A DNA stretch of 54,165 bases from Blastococcus haudaquaticus (GTDB lineage Bacteria > Actinomycetota > Actinomycetes > Mycobacteriales > Geodermatophilaceae). Shown here one piece after another: positions 31,164 to 39,366 of the stretch. The translations under genes were made by a program, and so were the position numbers. Position 1 is the stretch's first letter; every line of letters begins with the position of its first letter. The stretch lies in assembly GCF_900230285.1 (NCBI RefSeq), contig NZ_OCNK01000009.1:1-54165 (forward strand). The letters run 5' to 3'. The notes below the pieces were generated by a model. The model did no database searches and had not been told where the DNA came from. It was given only the letters and a program-made list of their open reading frames with translations.

Positions 31164-31982
31164 TCAGCCCGACCAGCGGAAGCGTGGCGCGCGCCGCTCC
31201 GCGAACGCCGAGACACCCTCGGCGAGCTCTCCCGCGCTGATCGTCTCCCGGTACCACCGGCCCGCAACGGCCTCGCCGTCCCCGCCCGTGACGAGGTCGG
31301 CGACGACCTCCTTGGTCGCCCGCTGCGCCAGGGCCGAACGGCTCGCGACGACGTCGGCGAAGCGGCGGACCTCGGCCTCCAGATCGTCCGCCGGCACGAC
31401 CCGGTCGATCAGGCCGGCCCGCAGCGCCGCCGCGGTGTCCACGAGCTCGCCGCTGAAGAGCAGGTACTTGGTCATCGCGGGTCCGATCAGGTCGATCAGT
31501 GCCTTCGTGGACGACGGCGGGTAGGCGATGCCGACCTTCGCCGGGGTCACGCCGAACACGGCCGTCGGATCGGCGAAGCGCAGGTCGCACGACGCCGCGA
31601 TCTCCATGCCGCCACCGACGCAGTGGCCGCGGATCATGGCGACCGTCGGCTTGGGGAAGTCGCGCAGCGCCGCCTGGGCCGCCAGGTTGTCCCGCCGGAG
31701 GTCGGCCATCGGGTCGTCGGGGTCGGTGCCGCCGAGGAGGTCGGAGATGTCGGCGCCCGCGCAGAAGCTCGGGCCGGCCCCGGTGACGACGAGGACGCGC
31801 ACGTCCGGGTCGCGGGCCGGCGGCGCCAGGACGCCGGGCAGCGCGGCCCACATGGCCGCGGTCATCGCGTTGCGCTTCTCGGGCCGGTCGATCGTCAGGA
31901 CGGCGACGTGGCCCTCCCTCGAGAGGTGCAGGTCGGCATTCATGCAGGAACCCGACGCGAGCTCGCGAGCGTTGGGGGGCAT
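31164..31982 (-). CDS. Enoyl-CoA hydratase/isomerase family protein
   Basis: 272 residues from ATG 31982, selected for GAAGGA 5-10 bp upstream; ATG 31943 would remove 13 residues. Crotonase fold with oxyanion-hole motifs FCAGADISDLLGG and GHCVGGGMEIAASCDLRF, and PAKVGIAYPPSST. The second catalytic Glu common in hydratases is not clear: the region reads FGVTPAKVGI. Substrate unknown. It stands alone, 16 bp upstream of the metallopeptidase gene's end. Confidence 0.9.
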   Translation of the reverse strand: MPPNARELASGSCMNADLHLSREGHVAVLTIDRPEKRNAMTAAMWAALPGVLAPPARDPDVRVLVVTGAGPSFCAGADISDLLGGTDPDDPMADLRRDNLAAQAALRDFPKPTVAMIRGHCVGGGMEIAASCDLRFADPTAVFGVTPAKVGIAYPPSSTKALIDLIGPAMTKYLLFSGELVDTAAALRAGLIDRVVPADDLEAEVRRFADVVASRSALAQRATKEVVADLVTGGDGEAVAGRWYRETISAGELAEGVSAFAERRAPRFRWSG

Positions 31983-31998
31983 GGGGGTCCTTCGTCCA

Positions 31999-32919
31999 TC
32001 AACCGAGGTCGTCCGTCGCGAAGGTGTCGCACCGGCTCGGGTCGCCGGTCTCGTACCCGGTCATGAACCACTGCTGCCGCTGCTCCGACGAACCGTGGGT
32101 GAAGGCGTCCTGGTCGACGGTGCCGCTGCCGAGGTTCTCCTGGATGAAGTCGTCGCCGATGCGGCCGGCCGCGTCGAGCGCGCGGTCGATGTCGTCCTGG
32201 CTGATCTCCGCGATCAGCGGTGCGCCCGACTCGTCGGGCACGGTCTCGGCGTGGTTGGCCCAGGCCCCGGCGAAGCAGTCGGCCTGCAGCTCGAGGCGCA
32301 CGGTGCCGCTCGTCGGACCGGCCTCGCCCGGTGTCACCTGCCGGTTGGTGCCCAGGAGGTTCTGCACGTGGTGCGCGTACTCGTGCGCGATGACGTACGC
32401 GTTGACGAACAGTCCGCCCTCCGCGCCGAACTGGCTCTGCAGCTGGTCGAAGAAGGTCAGGTCGATGTACACGAGCTCGTCCGCGGGGCAGTAGAACGGC
32501 CCGGAACCGCTGGTCGCCCCGCCGCAGCTGGTCTGCACCTGGCCGGAGAAGAACACGGTGTCCGTGGGCCGGTAGTCCGCACCGAGGGTGGCCGTCCAGT
32601 AGTCCTGGACGGAGTCGATGTCGGCCACGACGGCGCAGTCGACCGAGGTGTTGGCGTCGCCGCTGTCGTCGCAGGCCTGCTCGAGCGCGCTGTTGTCCGC
32701 CTGCTCGCCCTGGCCGAGGCCGGCCAGCCCCCCGAGCCCCGCGCCCGTGCCGCCGTCGCCACCACCACCGGCCAGCTGGAGGACGACGACGATGAGCAGC
32801 CCGACGATCCCGAGGCCGCCGCCGCCGACGGCGATGCCGCGACCGCCGCTCATGCCGCCGCGGCCGCGGCGGTCCTGCACCGACGACGTGTCGAGGCGCC
32901 CGCCCTCCCGGTACCTCAT
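31999..32919 (-). CDS. Neutral zinc metallopeptidase (YpfJ family)
   Basis: 306 residues from ATG 32919, overlapping the upstream stop (ATGA). A short N-terminal cytosolic segment and one helix (GLGIVGLLIVVVLQLAG, residues about 34-50) anchor it with the catalytic domain outside. Zinc motif HEYAHHVQNLLG near residue 182, third ligand in LELQADCFAGAWAN. Family motifs YCPADELVYIDLTFF and HGSSEQRQQWFMTGY are intact. Peptidase activity is inferred from family. Coupled to a SIMPL-domain protein. Confidence 0.9.
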   Translation of the reverse strand: MRYREGGRLDTSSVQDRRGRGGMSGGRGIAVGGGGLGIVGLLIVVVLQLAGGGGDGGTGAGLGGLAGLGQGEQADNSALEQACDDSGDANTSVDCAVVADIDSVQDYWTATLGADYRPTDTVFFSGQVQTSCGGATSGSGPFYCPADELVYIDLTFFDQLQSQFGAEGGLFVNAYVIAHEYAHHVQNLLGTNRQVTPGEAGPTSGTVRLELQADCFAGAWANHAETVPDESGAPLIAEISQDDIDRALDAAGRIGDDFIQENLGSGTVDQDAFTHGSSEQRQQWFMTGYETGDPSRCDTFATDDLG

Positions 32920-33605
32920 GTGCCGTTGACCTCCGCGCTCCAGAGACTGCCGTCCGGTGTCGACATCGCGAACCGCACCTCGACCGCGCCGTGCACCTCC
33001 TGCTGCGGCGGGGCGAGGTCGAACTGGATGTCGCTGCTCTCGAACCGTGCCATCGCCGTCATGGCCCCCGCGACTCGGAGGCCGCCTCCGCCCATGCCCG
33101 CGTCGCTCACCTCGAGCAGTGCCGTGAGGCGCGCGCCGAACGCCGTCGCGTACTGCCGGGCCCGGTGCACCGCGTCGTGCACCGCCTCCAGACGGGCGCG
33201 TTCCACGGCGGGGCTGTCCGGTCGCAGCCGCCATCCCGGGCCGGAGACCTCGACGTCGTCCAGCCGGCCCAGCGCGACGACGAGATCGCCCACCGCGTCC
33301 AGCCGGCCGACGGTGAGGCGCGTCTGCACGGACGCGACGGGCTCGCCCGGGGCGCGCCGGTCGCGCACCTCCAGGTGGACCGACACGCTGGTGGTCTCGA
33401 CGGACTCGACCGCGTCGCCCGCCGCCGCCGCCACTGCCGCGACCTGGTCCTGGACGGCGCGGCACCGCTCGAGGGCCGTCTGCCGGTCCCGGGCGCGGAC
33501 GCGGACCGTCACCCAGACGTCGGCGACCTCGGGCTCGACCTGGAGCACGGCCTCGCCGCGGACCAGCACCTGGGGAGAGGGGTGGTCGGGGGTGGAGCTG
33601 CTCAC
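32916..33605 (-). CDS. SIMPL (DUF541) domain protein
   Basis: 229 residues from GTG 33605 with GGAGGT upstream. It has the DUF541 pattern VRGEAVLQVEPEVADVWVTV, repeated beta-alpha units, and LEAVHDAVHRARQYATAFGARL. No signal peptide is visible, unlike most secreted relatives, so a cytosolic location is likely. It overlaps the zinc metallopeptidase start by 4 bases. Function of the family is poorly defined; some members affect oxidative stress or membrane integrity. Confidence 0.88.
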   Translation of the reverse strand: MSSSTPDHPSPQVLVRGEAVLQVEPEVADVWVTVRVRARDRQTALERCRAVQDQVAAVAAAAGDAVESVETTSVSVHLEVRDRRAPGEPVASVQTRLTVGRLDAVGDLVVALGRLDDVEVSGPGWRLRPDSPAVERARLEAVHDAVHRARQYATAFGARLTALLEVSDAGMGGGGLRVAGAMTAMARFESSDIQFDLAPPQQEVHGAVEVRFAMSTPDGSLWSAEVNGT

Positions 33606-33708
33606 GATGACCTCCGGACGAATCGGCGCCCGGACTCTGGCAGATGCCGCGTGGGGCGCCGACGGGGCTCCCCGTGCGGCGGGCCAGCAGGCGCCCTAGG
33701 TTCGCTTC

Positions 33709-34155
33709 ATGCCGTTGCAGGGGGAGTACGAGCCGAGTGCCGCCGGCTGGGTCCGGGAGCAGGTCGAGCGCTACGAGGCGAGCGGGGGGCGGGAGGCCAA
33801 CACCCTTCGCGACACCGGCTTGCCGATCGTCATCGTGAGCACGCGCGGGGCCAAGAGCGGAAAGGTCCGCAAGCTGGGCCTGATGCGCGTCGAGCACGAC
33901 GGCGTGTATGCGATGGTCGGCTCGCAGGGTGGCGCGCCCACGGACCCGGCGTGGGTCGGCAACCTGCGTGCGCACCCCGACCAGGTGACCCTGCAGGACG
34001 GGCCGGAGCCGTGGGACGGCGTGGCCCGCGAGATCACCGGCGAGGAGCGGGCGGTCTGGTGGGAGCGGTCGGTGGCCGCATACCCGGACTACGCGGACTA
34101 CCAGGTCAAGACCGACCGGGAGATCCCCGTCTTCCTCTTCGAGCGGAGCGCCTGA
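33709..34155 (+). CDS. Deazaflavin-dependent nitroreductase family protein
   Basis: 148 residues from ATG 33709. It matches the Ddn-like F420-dependent family: LPIVIVSTRGAKSGKVRKLGL in two parts, GVYAMVGSQGGAPTDPAWVGNL, and VTLQDG followed by FLFERSA. Members use reduced F420 to reduce quinones or other acceptors at the membrane. Length is typical. The convergent gene begins 3 bp after its stop, leaving no room for a terminator. Confidence 0.93.
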   Translation: MPLQGEYEPSAAGWVREQVERYEASGGREANTLRDTGLPIVIVSTRGAKSGKVRKLGLMRVEHDGVYAMVGSQGGAPTDPAWVGNLRAHPDQVTLQDGPEPWDGVAREITGEERAVWWERSVAAYPDYADYQVKTDREIPVFLFERSA

Positions 34156-34158
34156 GCT

Positions 34159-35223
34159 TCAGGGGAGGTCGGCCGCCAGCGCAGGGACGGCGGCGGCCAC
34201 CTCGGGGGTCAGCTCCGTGAACGGTTCGACGTCGACCGTGCGCTTCTGGCCGCGTCCGTTCCACCGCCAGACGGCCACCACCTGACCACCGTGCACGACC
34301 GTCGCGCGGAACATGCCGTTCTTGCCCGGCACGATCCGGTCGGCGAACTCCGCCGGGACGACAGCCGTGCGGTCGCCGTAGCCGAGCACGAACTCGTCGA
34401 AGCCGGGGAGGAGAAGGACGCCCTCGGCCTCGGTGCGGGCGGCCGCCAGCCGGTCGGGCGTCGACGGATCCATCAGGTACTCGGTGCCCTCGACCGTCAC
34501 CGCCTCGAGGCGGTCGCGCACCGTCGCGACGCCGGCGCGCACGTCGCGCAGGGTGGTACCGGCCCACCGGGCGAGGTCCTGGAGGGTCGCCGGCCCGTGG
34601 CCGGTGAAGAACCGCAGCGCGAGCTCGGCCAGCGCCTCGTCGCGGTCGAGCCGGCACGGCTCGGGGATCCAGTCGTCGAGCCGGACGAACTGCTGCTCGC
34701 CGGCACCGTCGGTCGGGCCCAGCACCAGGGTGCCGGTCTGGGAGAGGTACCAGAGCAGGTGGTAGCCGCGCTGTCCGGAGACGTCGACACCGCCCGCGCC
34801 GATCGCGGTCAGAAGGTCCGCGCGGGACGCCCGGCCGCCATCGGCGAGCGCCTCGACGACCACCTCCCGCGCCCTCTCCGCCTGGGGCTCGTCGAGGCCC
34901 AGGTACTCCCATCGCTTGCCGATCCCGTTCAGCGCGCGGACGCCGACCGTGTCGAGGAACCAGCGGAGGTCCTCGGCCGCGACGAGGTGCAGGGTGCCGC
35001 GCATCGGCCAGGAGCGGACCACCTGGCCCGCGTCGAGTGCCGCCTCGACGTCCGTGCGTCGTCGGCCCGCCGTGCGCAGCGCCACCGACAGCAGCGCGCC
35101 GGGGTAGTCCTGCCCCTGCACGGCTCCCAGCCGGCGGACCGCGTCGGCCGCCGTCGGCTCGGGTGGGCCCACCAGCCGGAGGGCGGCCAGGCGCAGCAGG
35201 CCGATGTCGCGCAGCGTCGTCAC
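34159..35223 (-). CDS. AlkZ-family (HTH_42) winged-helix protein, possible DNA glycosylase
   Basis: 354 residues from GTG or ATG at 35223 (MTTLRDIGLLRLAALRL). It belongs to the winged-helix HTH_42 family that includes AlkZ/YcaQ. The catalytic QxQ motif is present as VQGQDYPGA (Gln36, Gln38). Later motifs are SWPMRGTLHLVAAEDL, GYHLLWYLSQTGTL and LLLPGFDEFVLGYGDR. AlkZ proteins are DNA glycosylases for alkylated bases and interstrand crosslinks. Repair activity is inferred from the motif. Confidence 0.85.
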   Translation of the reverse strand: MTTLRDIGLLRLAALRLVGPPEPTAADAVRRLGAVQGQDYPGALLSVALRTAGRRRTDVEAALDAGQVVRSWPMRGTLHLVAAEDLRWFLDTVGVRALNGIGKRWEYLGLDEPQAERAREVVVEALADGGRASRADLLTAIGAGGVDVSGQRGYHLLWYLSQTGTLVLGPTDGAGEQQFVRLDDWIPEPCRLDRDEALAELALRFFTGHGPATLQDLARWAGTTLRDVRAGVATVRDRLEAVTVEGTEYLMDPSTPDRLAAARTEAEGVLLLPGFDEFVLGYGDRTAVVPAEFADRIVPGKNGMFRATVVHGGQVVAVWRWNGRGQKRTVDVEPFTELTPEVAAAVPALAADLP

Positions 35224-35321
35224 GCGCCCACCGTCGCAGGCCGGTACGACAGACTCCAGCCCCGCAGAGGGTCCCGGCCGCAGGCCTCCTGAACCGGCCG
35301 ATCCGGAGGTAGCGTGCCGCC

Positions 35322-35447
35322 ATGACGAGGATGGGCGGTACCCGCGGCTCCCGCGCAGAACGACGCAGGCGGCTCGTGGCGATGGTGCTCGTGTTCGGGA
35401 TGATCCTGGCCGCGGCGGCGACGATCATCTCCCTGATGCTGGGGTAG
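35322..35447 (+). CDS. Very small membrane protein (41 residues)
   Basis: ATG 35322 to TAG 35447 with GGAGGT about 11 bp upstream. The product is a basic N-terminus (MTRMGGTRGSRAERRRRL) followed by one helix (VAMVLVFGMILAAAATIISL). A typical small actinobacterial membrane protein. It precedes the DUF1801 gene by 9 bp and may be co-transcribed. No homologue recalled. Confidence 0.6.
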   Translation: MTRMGGTRGSRAERRRRLVAMVLVFGMILAAAATIISLMLG

Positions 35448-35456
35448 GAGGACGCC

Positions 35457-35882
35457 GTGCCCGACGCGATCGAGGCCTGGTTCGACGCCGCCGGGCCACG
35501 GGCCGGGGAGCTGCGCCGGATCGACGAGCTGGTGCGGGCGGCGGCGCCCGGCATCGACCGGCAGCTGGTGCCGATGGGGTCCTCGGCGATGCTGGGGTAC
35601 GGGCTCATGCCCTACCGGCCGCGCTCGGCCAAGGAGACGACGACGTGGCCGCTGATCTCGCTGGCGGCGCAGAAGCGGCACCTGTCCCTCTACGTGTGCG
35701 CCGTCGTCGACGGGGAGTACATCGCCGAGCAGCGCGCGGAGCGCCTGGGCAAGGTCTCGTGCGGCAAGAGCTGCATCCGGTTCACGTCCCTGGACAAGCT
35801 CGACGCCGGCGAGCTGAGTGCCCTGGTCCGGGACGCCGTGGCCGCCACCGCGGCCGGCGACAACAGCTACGCCAGCGCCTGA
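35457..35882 (+). CDS. DUF1801 (YdhG-like) domain protein
   Basis: 141 residues from GTG 35457 with TAGGAGGAC upstream. The DUF1801 fold is recognisable by QLVPMGSSAMLGYGLMPYRP, LISLAAQKRHLSLYVCAVVDG and SCGKSCIRFTSLDKLD. Found widely in bacteria, often cytosolic, of unknown biochemical role. Follows the 41-residue membrane protein. Confidence 0.88.
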   Translation: MPDAIEAWFDAAGPRAGELRRIDELVRAAAPGIDRQLVPMGSSAMLGYGLMPYRPRSAKETTTWPLISLAAQKRHLSLYVCAVVDGEYIAEQRAERLGKVSCGKSCIRFTSLDKLDAGELSALVRDAVAATAAGDNSYASA

Positions 35883-36075
35883 CCGGCCACCACCTGACGA
35901 GCCACCACCCGACGGCGCGCCACGCCGAGGGCGAACAGCGGTGGGGACCTAGGTCCCTGGCCGACGGACGCGGCGCGGGTCACGGTGTTCCAGCACGACA
36001 TCGGCCGCCCCCTCGGGTGGCCCCCGGGGGGAACATCCACTGCCGCTCGCGGCACGCGCACCCGAAGGACCGTCC

Positions 36076-36285
36076 ATGACGTTGGCAGTCCCGCCCACCG
36101 TCCCCGACCCGTCCGTCCGCTCCGCCGTCTGCCGGCTCAGCCAGGAGTTCCCCGAGCTCCGCCCCCGATCGATCGTGCTGGTGGTGCGCACCTGCCGCGA
36201 GGAGCTGCGCGGCTCGCCCACCGATGCCCTTCCCGAGCTCGTGGAGCGCCTGGCACGTCAGCGCCTCCGGGTGTCGCTGGGCTGA
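36076..36285 (+). CDS. Small conserved-type helical protein
   Basis: 69 residues from ATG 36076 with GAAGGAC upstream. Three helices: VRSAVCRLSQEFPELRPRSI, IVLVVRTCREEL, and LPELVERLARQRLRVSL. The pattern recalls three-helix actinobacterial proteins of about 70 residues with no assigned role. The 193-bp region before it shows no other feature. Confidence 0.6.
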   Translation: MTLAVPPTVPDPSVRSAVCRLSQEFPELRPRSIVLVVRTCREELRGSPTDALPELVERLARQRLRVSLG

Positions 36286-36333
36286 CACGGACGCGCCGCG
36301 GAAAGCGGTTGCCCGGGCCGGGAGGATGTCCGG

Positions 36334-37953
36334 GTGGGTTACGTGGATGTCAGCGCGGTCCGGCACACCCTCTCCGACGGGCGGGTGCTGCTCGACGACG
36401 TCAGCTTCCGCATCGGGGAGGGGGCACGTGCGGCCCTGGTCGGGGAGAACGGCGCGGGGAAGACGACGCTGCTGAGGATCATCTCCGGCGATCTGGCCGC
36501 GGAGGCAGGCTCGATCGCCCGCACCGGTGGCCTCGGGGTCATGCGGCAGTTCATCGGTTCGGTCCGCGACGACACCACCGTCCAGCGGATGCTCGTCGAC
36601 CTGGCGCCGCCCGCCGTCCGGGAGGCCTGGCACGCGGTCGAGGCCGCCGAGCTGGCGATGATGGAGACCGACGACGAGCCCACCCAGATGGCCTACGCGA
36701 ACGCACTGGCGCACTGGGGCGACGTCGGCGGGTACGACATCGAGGTCACCTGGGACACCGTCACGGTCGCCGCGCTGGGCGTTCCCTACGACCGCTGCAA
36801 GTACCGCGAGCTGAACACGCTCTCCGGGGGCGAGCAGAAGCGGCTGGCCCTGGAGTGCCTCCTCCGGGGGCCCGACGAGGTGCTGCTGCTCGACGAGCCG
36901 GACAACTACCTCGACGTCCCCGGCAAGCGGTGGCTCGAGGAGCGGCTGCTCGACACCCGCAAGACCGTGCTGTTCGTGAGTCACGACCGGGAGCTGCTGG
37001 CCCGGGTGGCCGACCGCGTCGTCACCGTCGAGGGCGGGACGGCGTGGGTGCACGGCGGCGGCTTCGTCAGCTACCACGCAGCCCGGACGGCGCGGCACGA
37101 ACGGCTCGCCGAACTGCGCCGGCGCTGGGACGAGGAGCACCAGCGGCTGATCGACCTGGTGCGCACCCTCCAGCAGCAGGCGGCCAACTCTCCGGACATG
37201 GCCAACCGGTACCACGCGATGCAGACCCGGCTGGCCAAGTTCGAGGCGGCCGGGCCCCCGCCGGAGCGCCCGCCGGAGCAGAAGGTGTCGATGCGGCTGC
37301 GCGGTGGGCGGACCGGCGTCCGGGCGGTGATCGTCGAGCAGCTGGAGCTGACCGGCCTGATGCAGCCGTTCGACCTGGAGATCTTCTACGGCGACCGGGT
37401 CGGCGTCCTCGGGGCCAACGGTGCGGGGAAGTCGCACTTCCTGCGGCTGCTGGCGGGGCAGTCGGTCGCGCACACCGGTGACTGGCGGCTCGGCGCGCGC
37501 GTCGTCCCGGGGTTCTTCGCCCAGACGCACGCCCATCCGGAGTGGCAGGACCGGACTCCCGTGGACCTGCTCTGGCACGGCGAGCCCGGGCGGCCGGGGG
37601 TCGACCGCGGCCGGGCCATGGCGGCGCTGCGGCGGTACGGGCTGGCGGAGGCGGGGGAGCAGCCGTTCCGGACCATGTCCGGTGGTCAGCAGGCGCGCTT
37701 CCAGATCCTGCTGCTGGAGCTGTCGGGCGCGACGCTGCTGCTGCTCGACGAGCCGACGGACAACCTCGACGTCCTCTCCGCGGAGGCGCTGGAGGAGGCG
37801 CTCGACGCGTTCGACGGGACCGTCCTCGCCGTCACCCACGACCGCTGGTTCGCCCGGTCCTTCGACCGGTTCGTGGTGTTCGGCGCGGACGGCAGGGTCT
37901 ACGAGTCGGGCGAGCCGGTCTTCGACGAGGCCCGGGTCCAGCGCGCCCGTTAG
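36334..37953 (+). CDS. ABC-F family ATP-binding protein
   Basis: 539 residues from GTG 36334. Two ATPase cassettes without membrane segments. First: Walker A GENGAGKTT (37-45), signature LSGGEQKRLAL, Walker B LLLDEPDNYLDV, H-loop VSHDRE. Second: Walker A GANGAGKSHF, signature MSGGQQARFQI, Walker B LLLDEPTDNLDV, H-loop VTHDRW. The linker (about 245-305) is helical and charged. The usual EPTNHLD reads EPDNYLD in the first cassette. ABC-F proteins act on the ribosome in translation or antibiotic resistance; the specific role is unclear. Confidence 0.93.
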   Translation: MGYVDVSAVRHTLSDGRVLLDDVSFRIGEGARAALVGENGAGKTTLLRIISGDLAAEAGSIARTGGLGVMRQFIGSVRDDTTVQRMLVDLAPPAVREAWHAVEAAELAMMETDDEPTQMAYANALAHWGDVGGYDIEVTWDTVTVAALGVPYDRCKYRELNTLSGGEQKRLALECLLRGPDEVLLLDEPDNYLDVPGKRWLEERLLDTRKTVLFVSHDRELLARVADRVVTVEGGTAWVHGGGFVSYHAARTARHERLAELRRRWDEEHQRLIDLVRTLQQQAANSPDMANRYHAMQTRLAKFEAAGPPPERPPEQKVSMRLRGGRTGVRAVIVEQLELTGLMQPFDLEIFYGDRVGVLGANGAGKSHFLRLLAGQSVAHTGDWRLGARVVPGFFAQTHAHPEWQDRTPVDLLWHGEPGRPGVDRGRAMAALRRYGLAEAGEQPFRTMSGGQQARFQILLLELSGATLLLLDEPTDNLDVLSAEALEEALDAFDGTVLAVTHDRWFARSFDRFVVFGADGRVYESGEPVFDEARVQRAR

Positions 37954-38010
37954 GCCCCCTCCCGGGTCCCGCCGCGAGCTTGCGAGGGGTGGGGAGGAGG
38001 GGGTCCTTTT
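37954..38010 (-). repeat. Stop-codon-abutting palindromic repeat, copy B
   Basis: Read with the 38011-39240 gene, TGA is followed by AAAAAGGACCCCC, the core CTCGCAAGCTCGCGGCGGG and GGGGGCC. Terminal arms CCCCCTCC/GGAGGGGG pair. It also touches the stop codon of the convergent ABC-F gene (TAG 37951-37953), so it may terminate both. Confidence 0.7.
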
Positions 38011-39240
38011 TCAGCCGAACGCCTTGCCCTCGCCGCGGTAGGTGGGCATCGCCCCGGTGAGCTCGTCGCCGACGAGGGTGTGCAGCTCGTCGACGTGCTC
38101 GCAGATCTCGCCCGCCTTGGCATGGCGGAACCACACGCGGTCGCCGACGGAGAGCCGCGAGGCCGCCGGTCCGCGCAGCGGGGTCTGTACCTCGCCCACG
38201 CCCTCGGCGGGCAACCAGCGCATACCGGCCGGGTAGGTGGGAACCGGCAGCCGGTCGGCGCCCGGCGGACCCGAGGCGATCCAGCCACCGCCCGCGACGG
38301 TCACCGTGCCGGGCGCGGGGACACGGGTGACGGGTGCCGCGAAGAAGGCGGCGGGCCGGCCGGTGAAGGCGCGGTAGCCGTCGAAGAGCACGGGGTTGTA
38401 GAGGCCCGATCCCGCCGCGACCTCGGTGACGGCGTCCTCCGCGGCGGTGCGCTCGACACTGCCGGTCCCCCCGCCGTTGACGAACTCGAGGTCGGCCACC
38501 TCGGCCACGGCGGCCACCGCCGCGGCCCGCCGGCCGGCGAGCTCCCGGCCCGACAGTGCCTGCATGCGGCGGACGGCGAGGCCGCGGACGGGCCGGTGCG
38601 CGGGCGCGTCCTGGACCCCGGCGATCTGCGCCTCGTAGACCATCACGCCGACGAGGCGGACGCCCTTCCGCCCGGCGATCTCCTCCGCGAGGGCCGCCGC
38701 CTGGGCGGGGGAGTGCACGGGCGAGCGCCGGACGCCGACGTGCACCCGGCCGCCCACCGCGCGCAGCGAGGCGTCCACGTCCACGCACAGGCGGAGGTCC
38801 GGACGCCGGCCCGGGGGGACGACGGAGTCGAGGAAGTCGAGCTGGGCGACCGAGTCGACCATGAGCGTCACCCTGCCGGCGGTGGTCTCGTCGGCGGCGA
38901 GCCGGCGGAGCGCCGCCCGGTCGGCCGAGGGATACCCGACGACGACGTCGGTGCTGACCGCGTCGTCCCCCTCGGCGAGCCACAGCGCCTCCGGCAGGGA
39001 GTACGCGAGCACGCCGGCGAAGCCGGGCCGGGCGAGCACCCGGCGGAGGACGCCGCGACTGCGCACCGACTTGCTGGCGACGCGGATCGACTTGCCCGCG
39101 GCGCGGCGGACCAGGTCGGCGGCGTTGGCGTCCAGCGCGTCCAGGTCGAGGACGGCGAGCGGCGGGTCGAGGGACGCGGTCGCCCGGTCCAGGCGGGCGC
39201 CGTCGTCGGCGCCGGACCGGGTGGACGCCACGGATGTCAT
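38011..39240 (-). CDS. PLP-dependent amino acid deaminase/aldolase (alanine racemase-like N-domain)
   Basis: 409 residues from ATG 39240. The alanine racemase-type TIM barrel starts with PLAVLDLDALDANAADLVRR and has the PLP Lys57 in RVASKSVRSR. Later motifs: VGVMVYEAQIAG, LEFVNGGGTGS, YNPVLFDGY. The C-terminal D-threonine aldolase-like domain has VWFRHAKAGEICEH, whose His and Cys usually bind a divalent metal. Such proteins cleave or dehydrate D-3-hydroxy amino acids. Substrate is inferred only to class. Divergent from the FAD oxidase operon across a palindromic operator. Confidence 0.88.
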   Translation of the reverse strand: MTSVASTRSGADDGARLDRATASLDPPLAVLDLDALDANAADLVRRAAGKSIRVASKSVRSRGVLRRVLARPGFAGVLAYSLPEALWLAEGDDAVSTDVVVGYPSADRAALRRLAADETTAGRVTLMVDSVAQLDFLDSVVPPGRRPDLRLCVDVDASLRAVGGRVHVGVRRSPVHSPAQAAALAEEIAGRKGVRLVGVMVYEAQIAGVQDAPAHRPVRGLAVRRMQALSGRELAGRRAAAVAAVAEVADLEFVNGGGTGSVERTAAEDAVTEVAAGSGLYNPVLFDGYRAFTGRPAAFFAAPVTRVPAPGTVTVAGGGWIASGPPGADRLPVPTYPAGMRWLPAEGVGEVQTPLRGPAASRLSVGDRVWFRHAKAGEICEHVDELHTLVGDELTGAMPTYRGEGKAFG

Positions 39241-39268
39241 GGCCCGCAGCATCCTGGGCCGACACGTA

Positions 39269-39299
39269 CTGGGTCAACCGTCCCAGACGCTTGACCCAG
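39269..39299. promoter_or_regulatory. CTGGGTCAA-N13-TTGACCCAG inverted repeat
   Basis: Two perfect 9-bp arms 22 bp apart centre to centre, between the divergent genes at 39240 and 39367. Each arm holds a TTGAC-like half. A TetR gene lies in the rightward operon and could bind it. Confidence 0.6.
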
Positions 39300-39366
39300 G
39301 GTGCGCCACCCGCGAGGCTGCCCCGGACGTCGCAGCGTGCGTCGCGACCGGACCCGAGGGGGAGCG

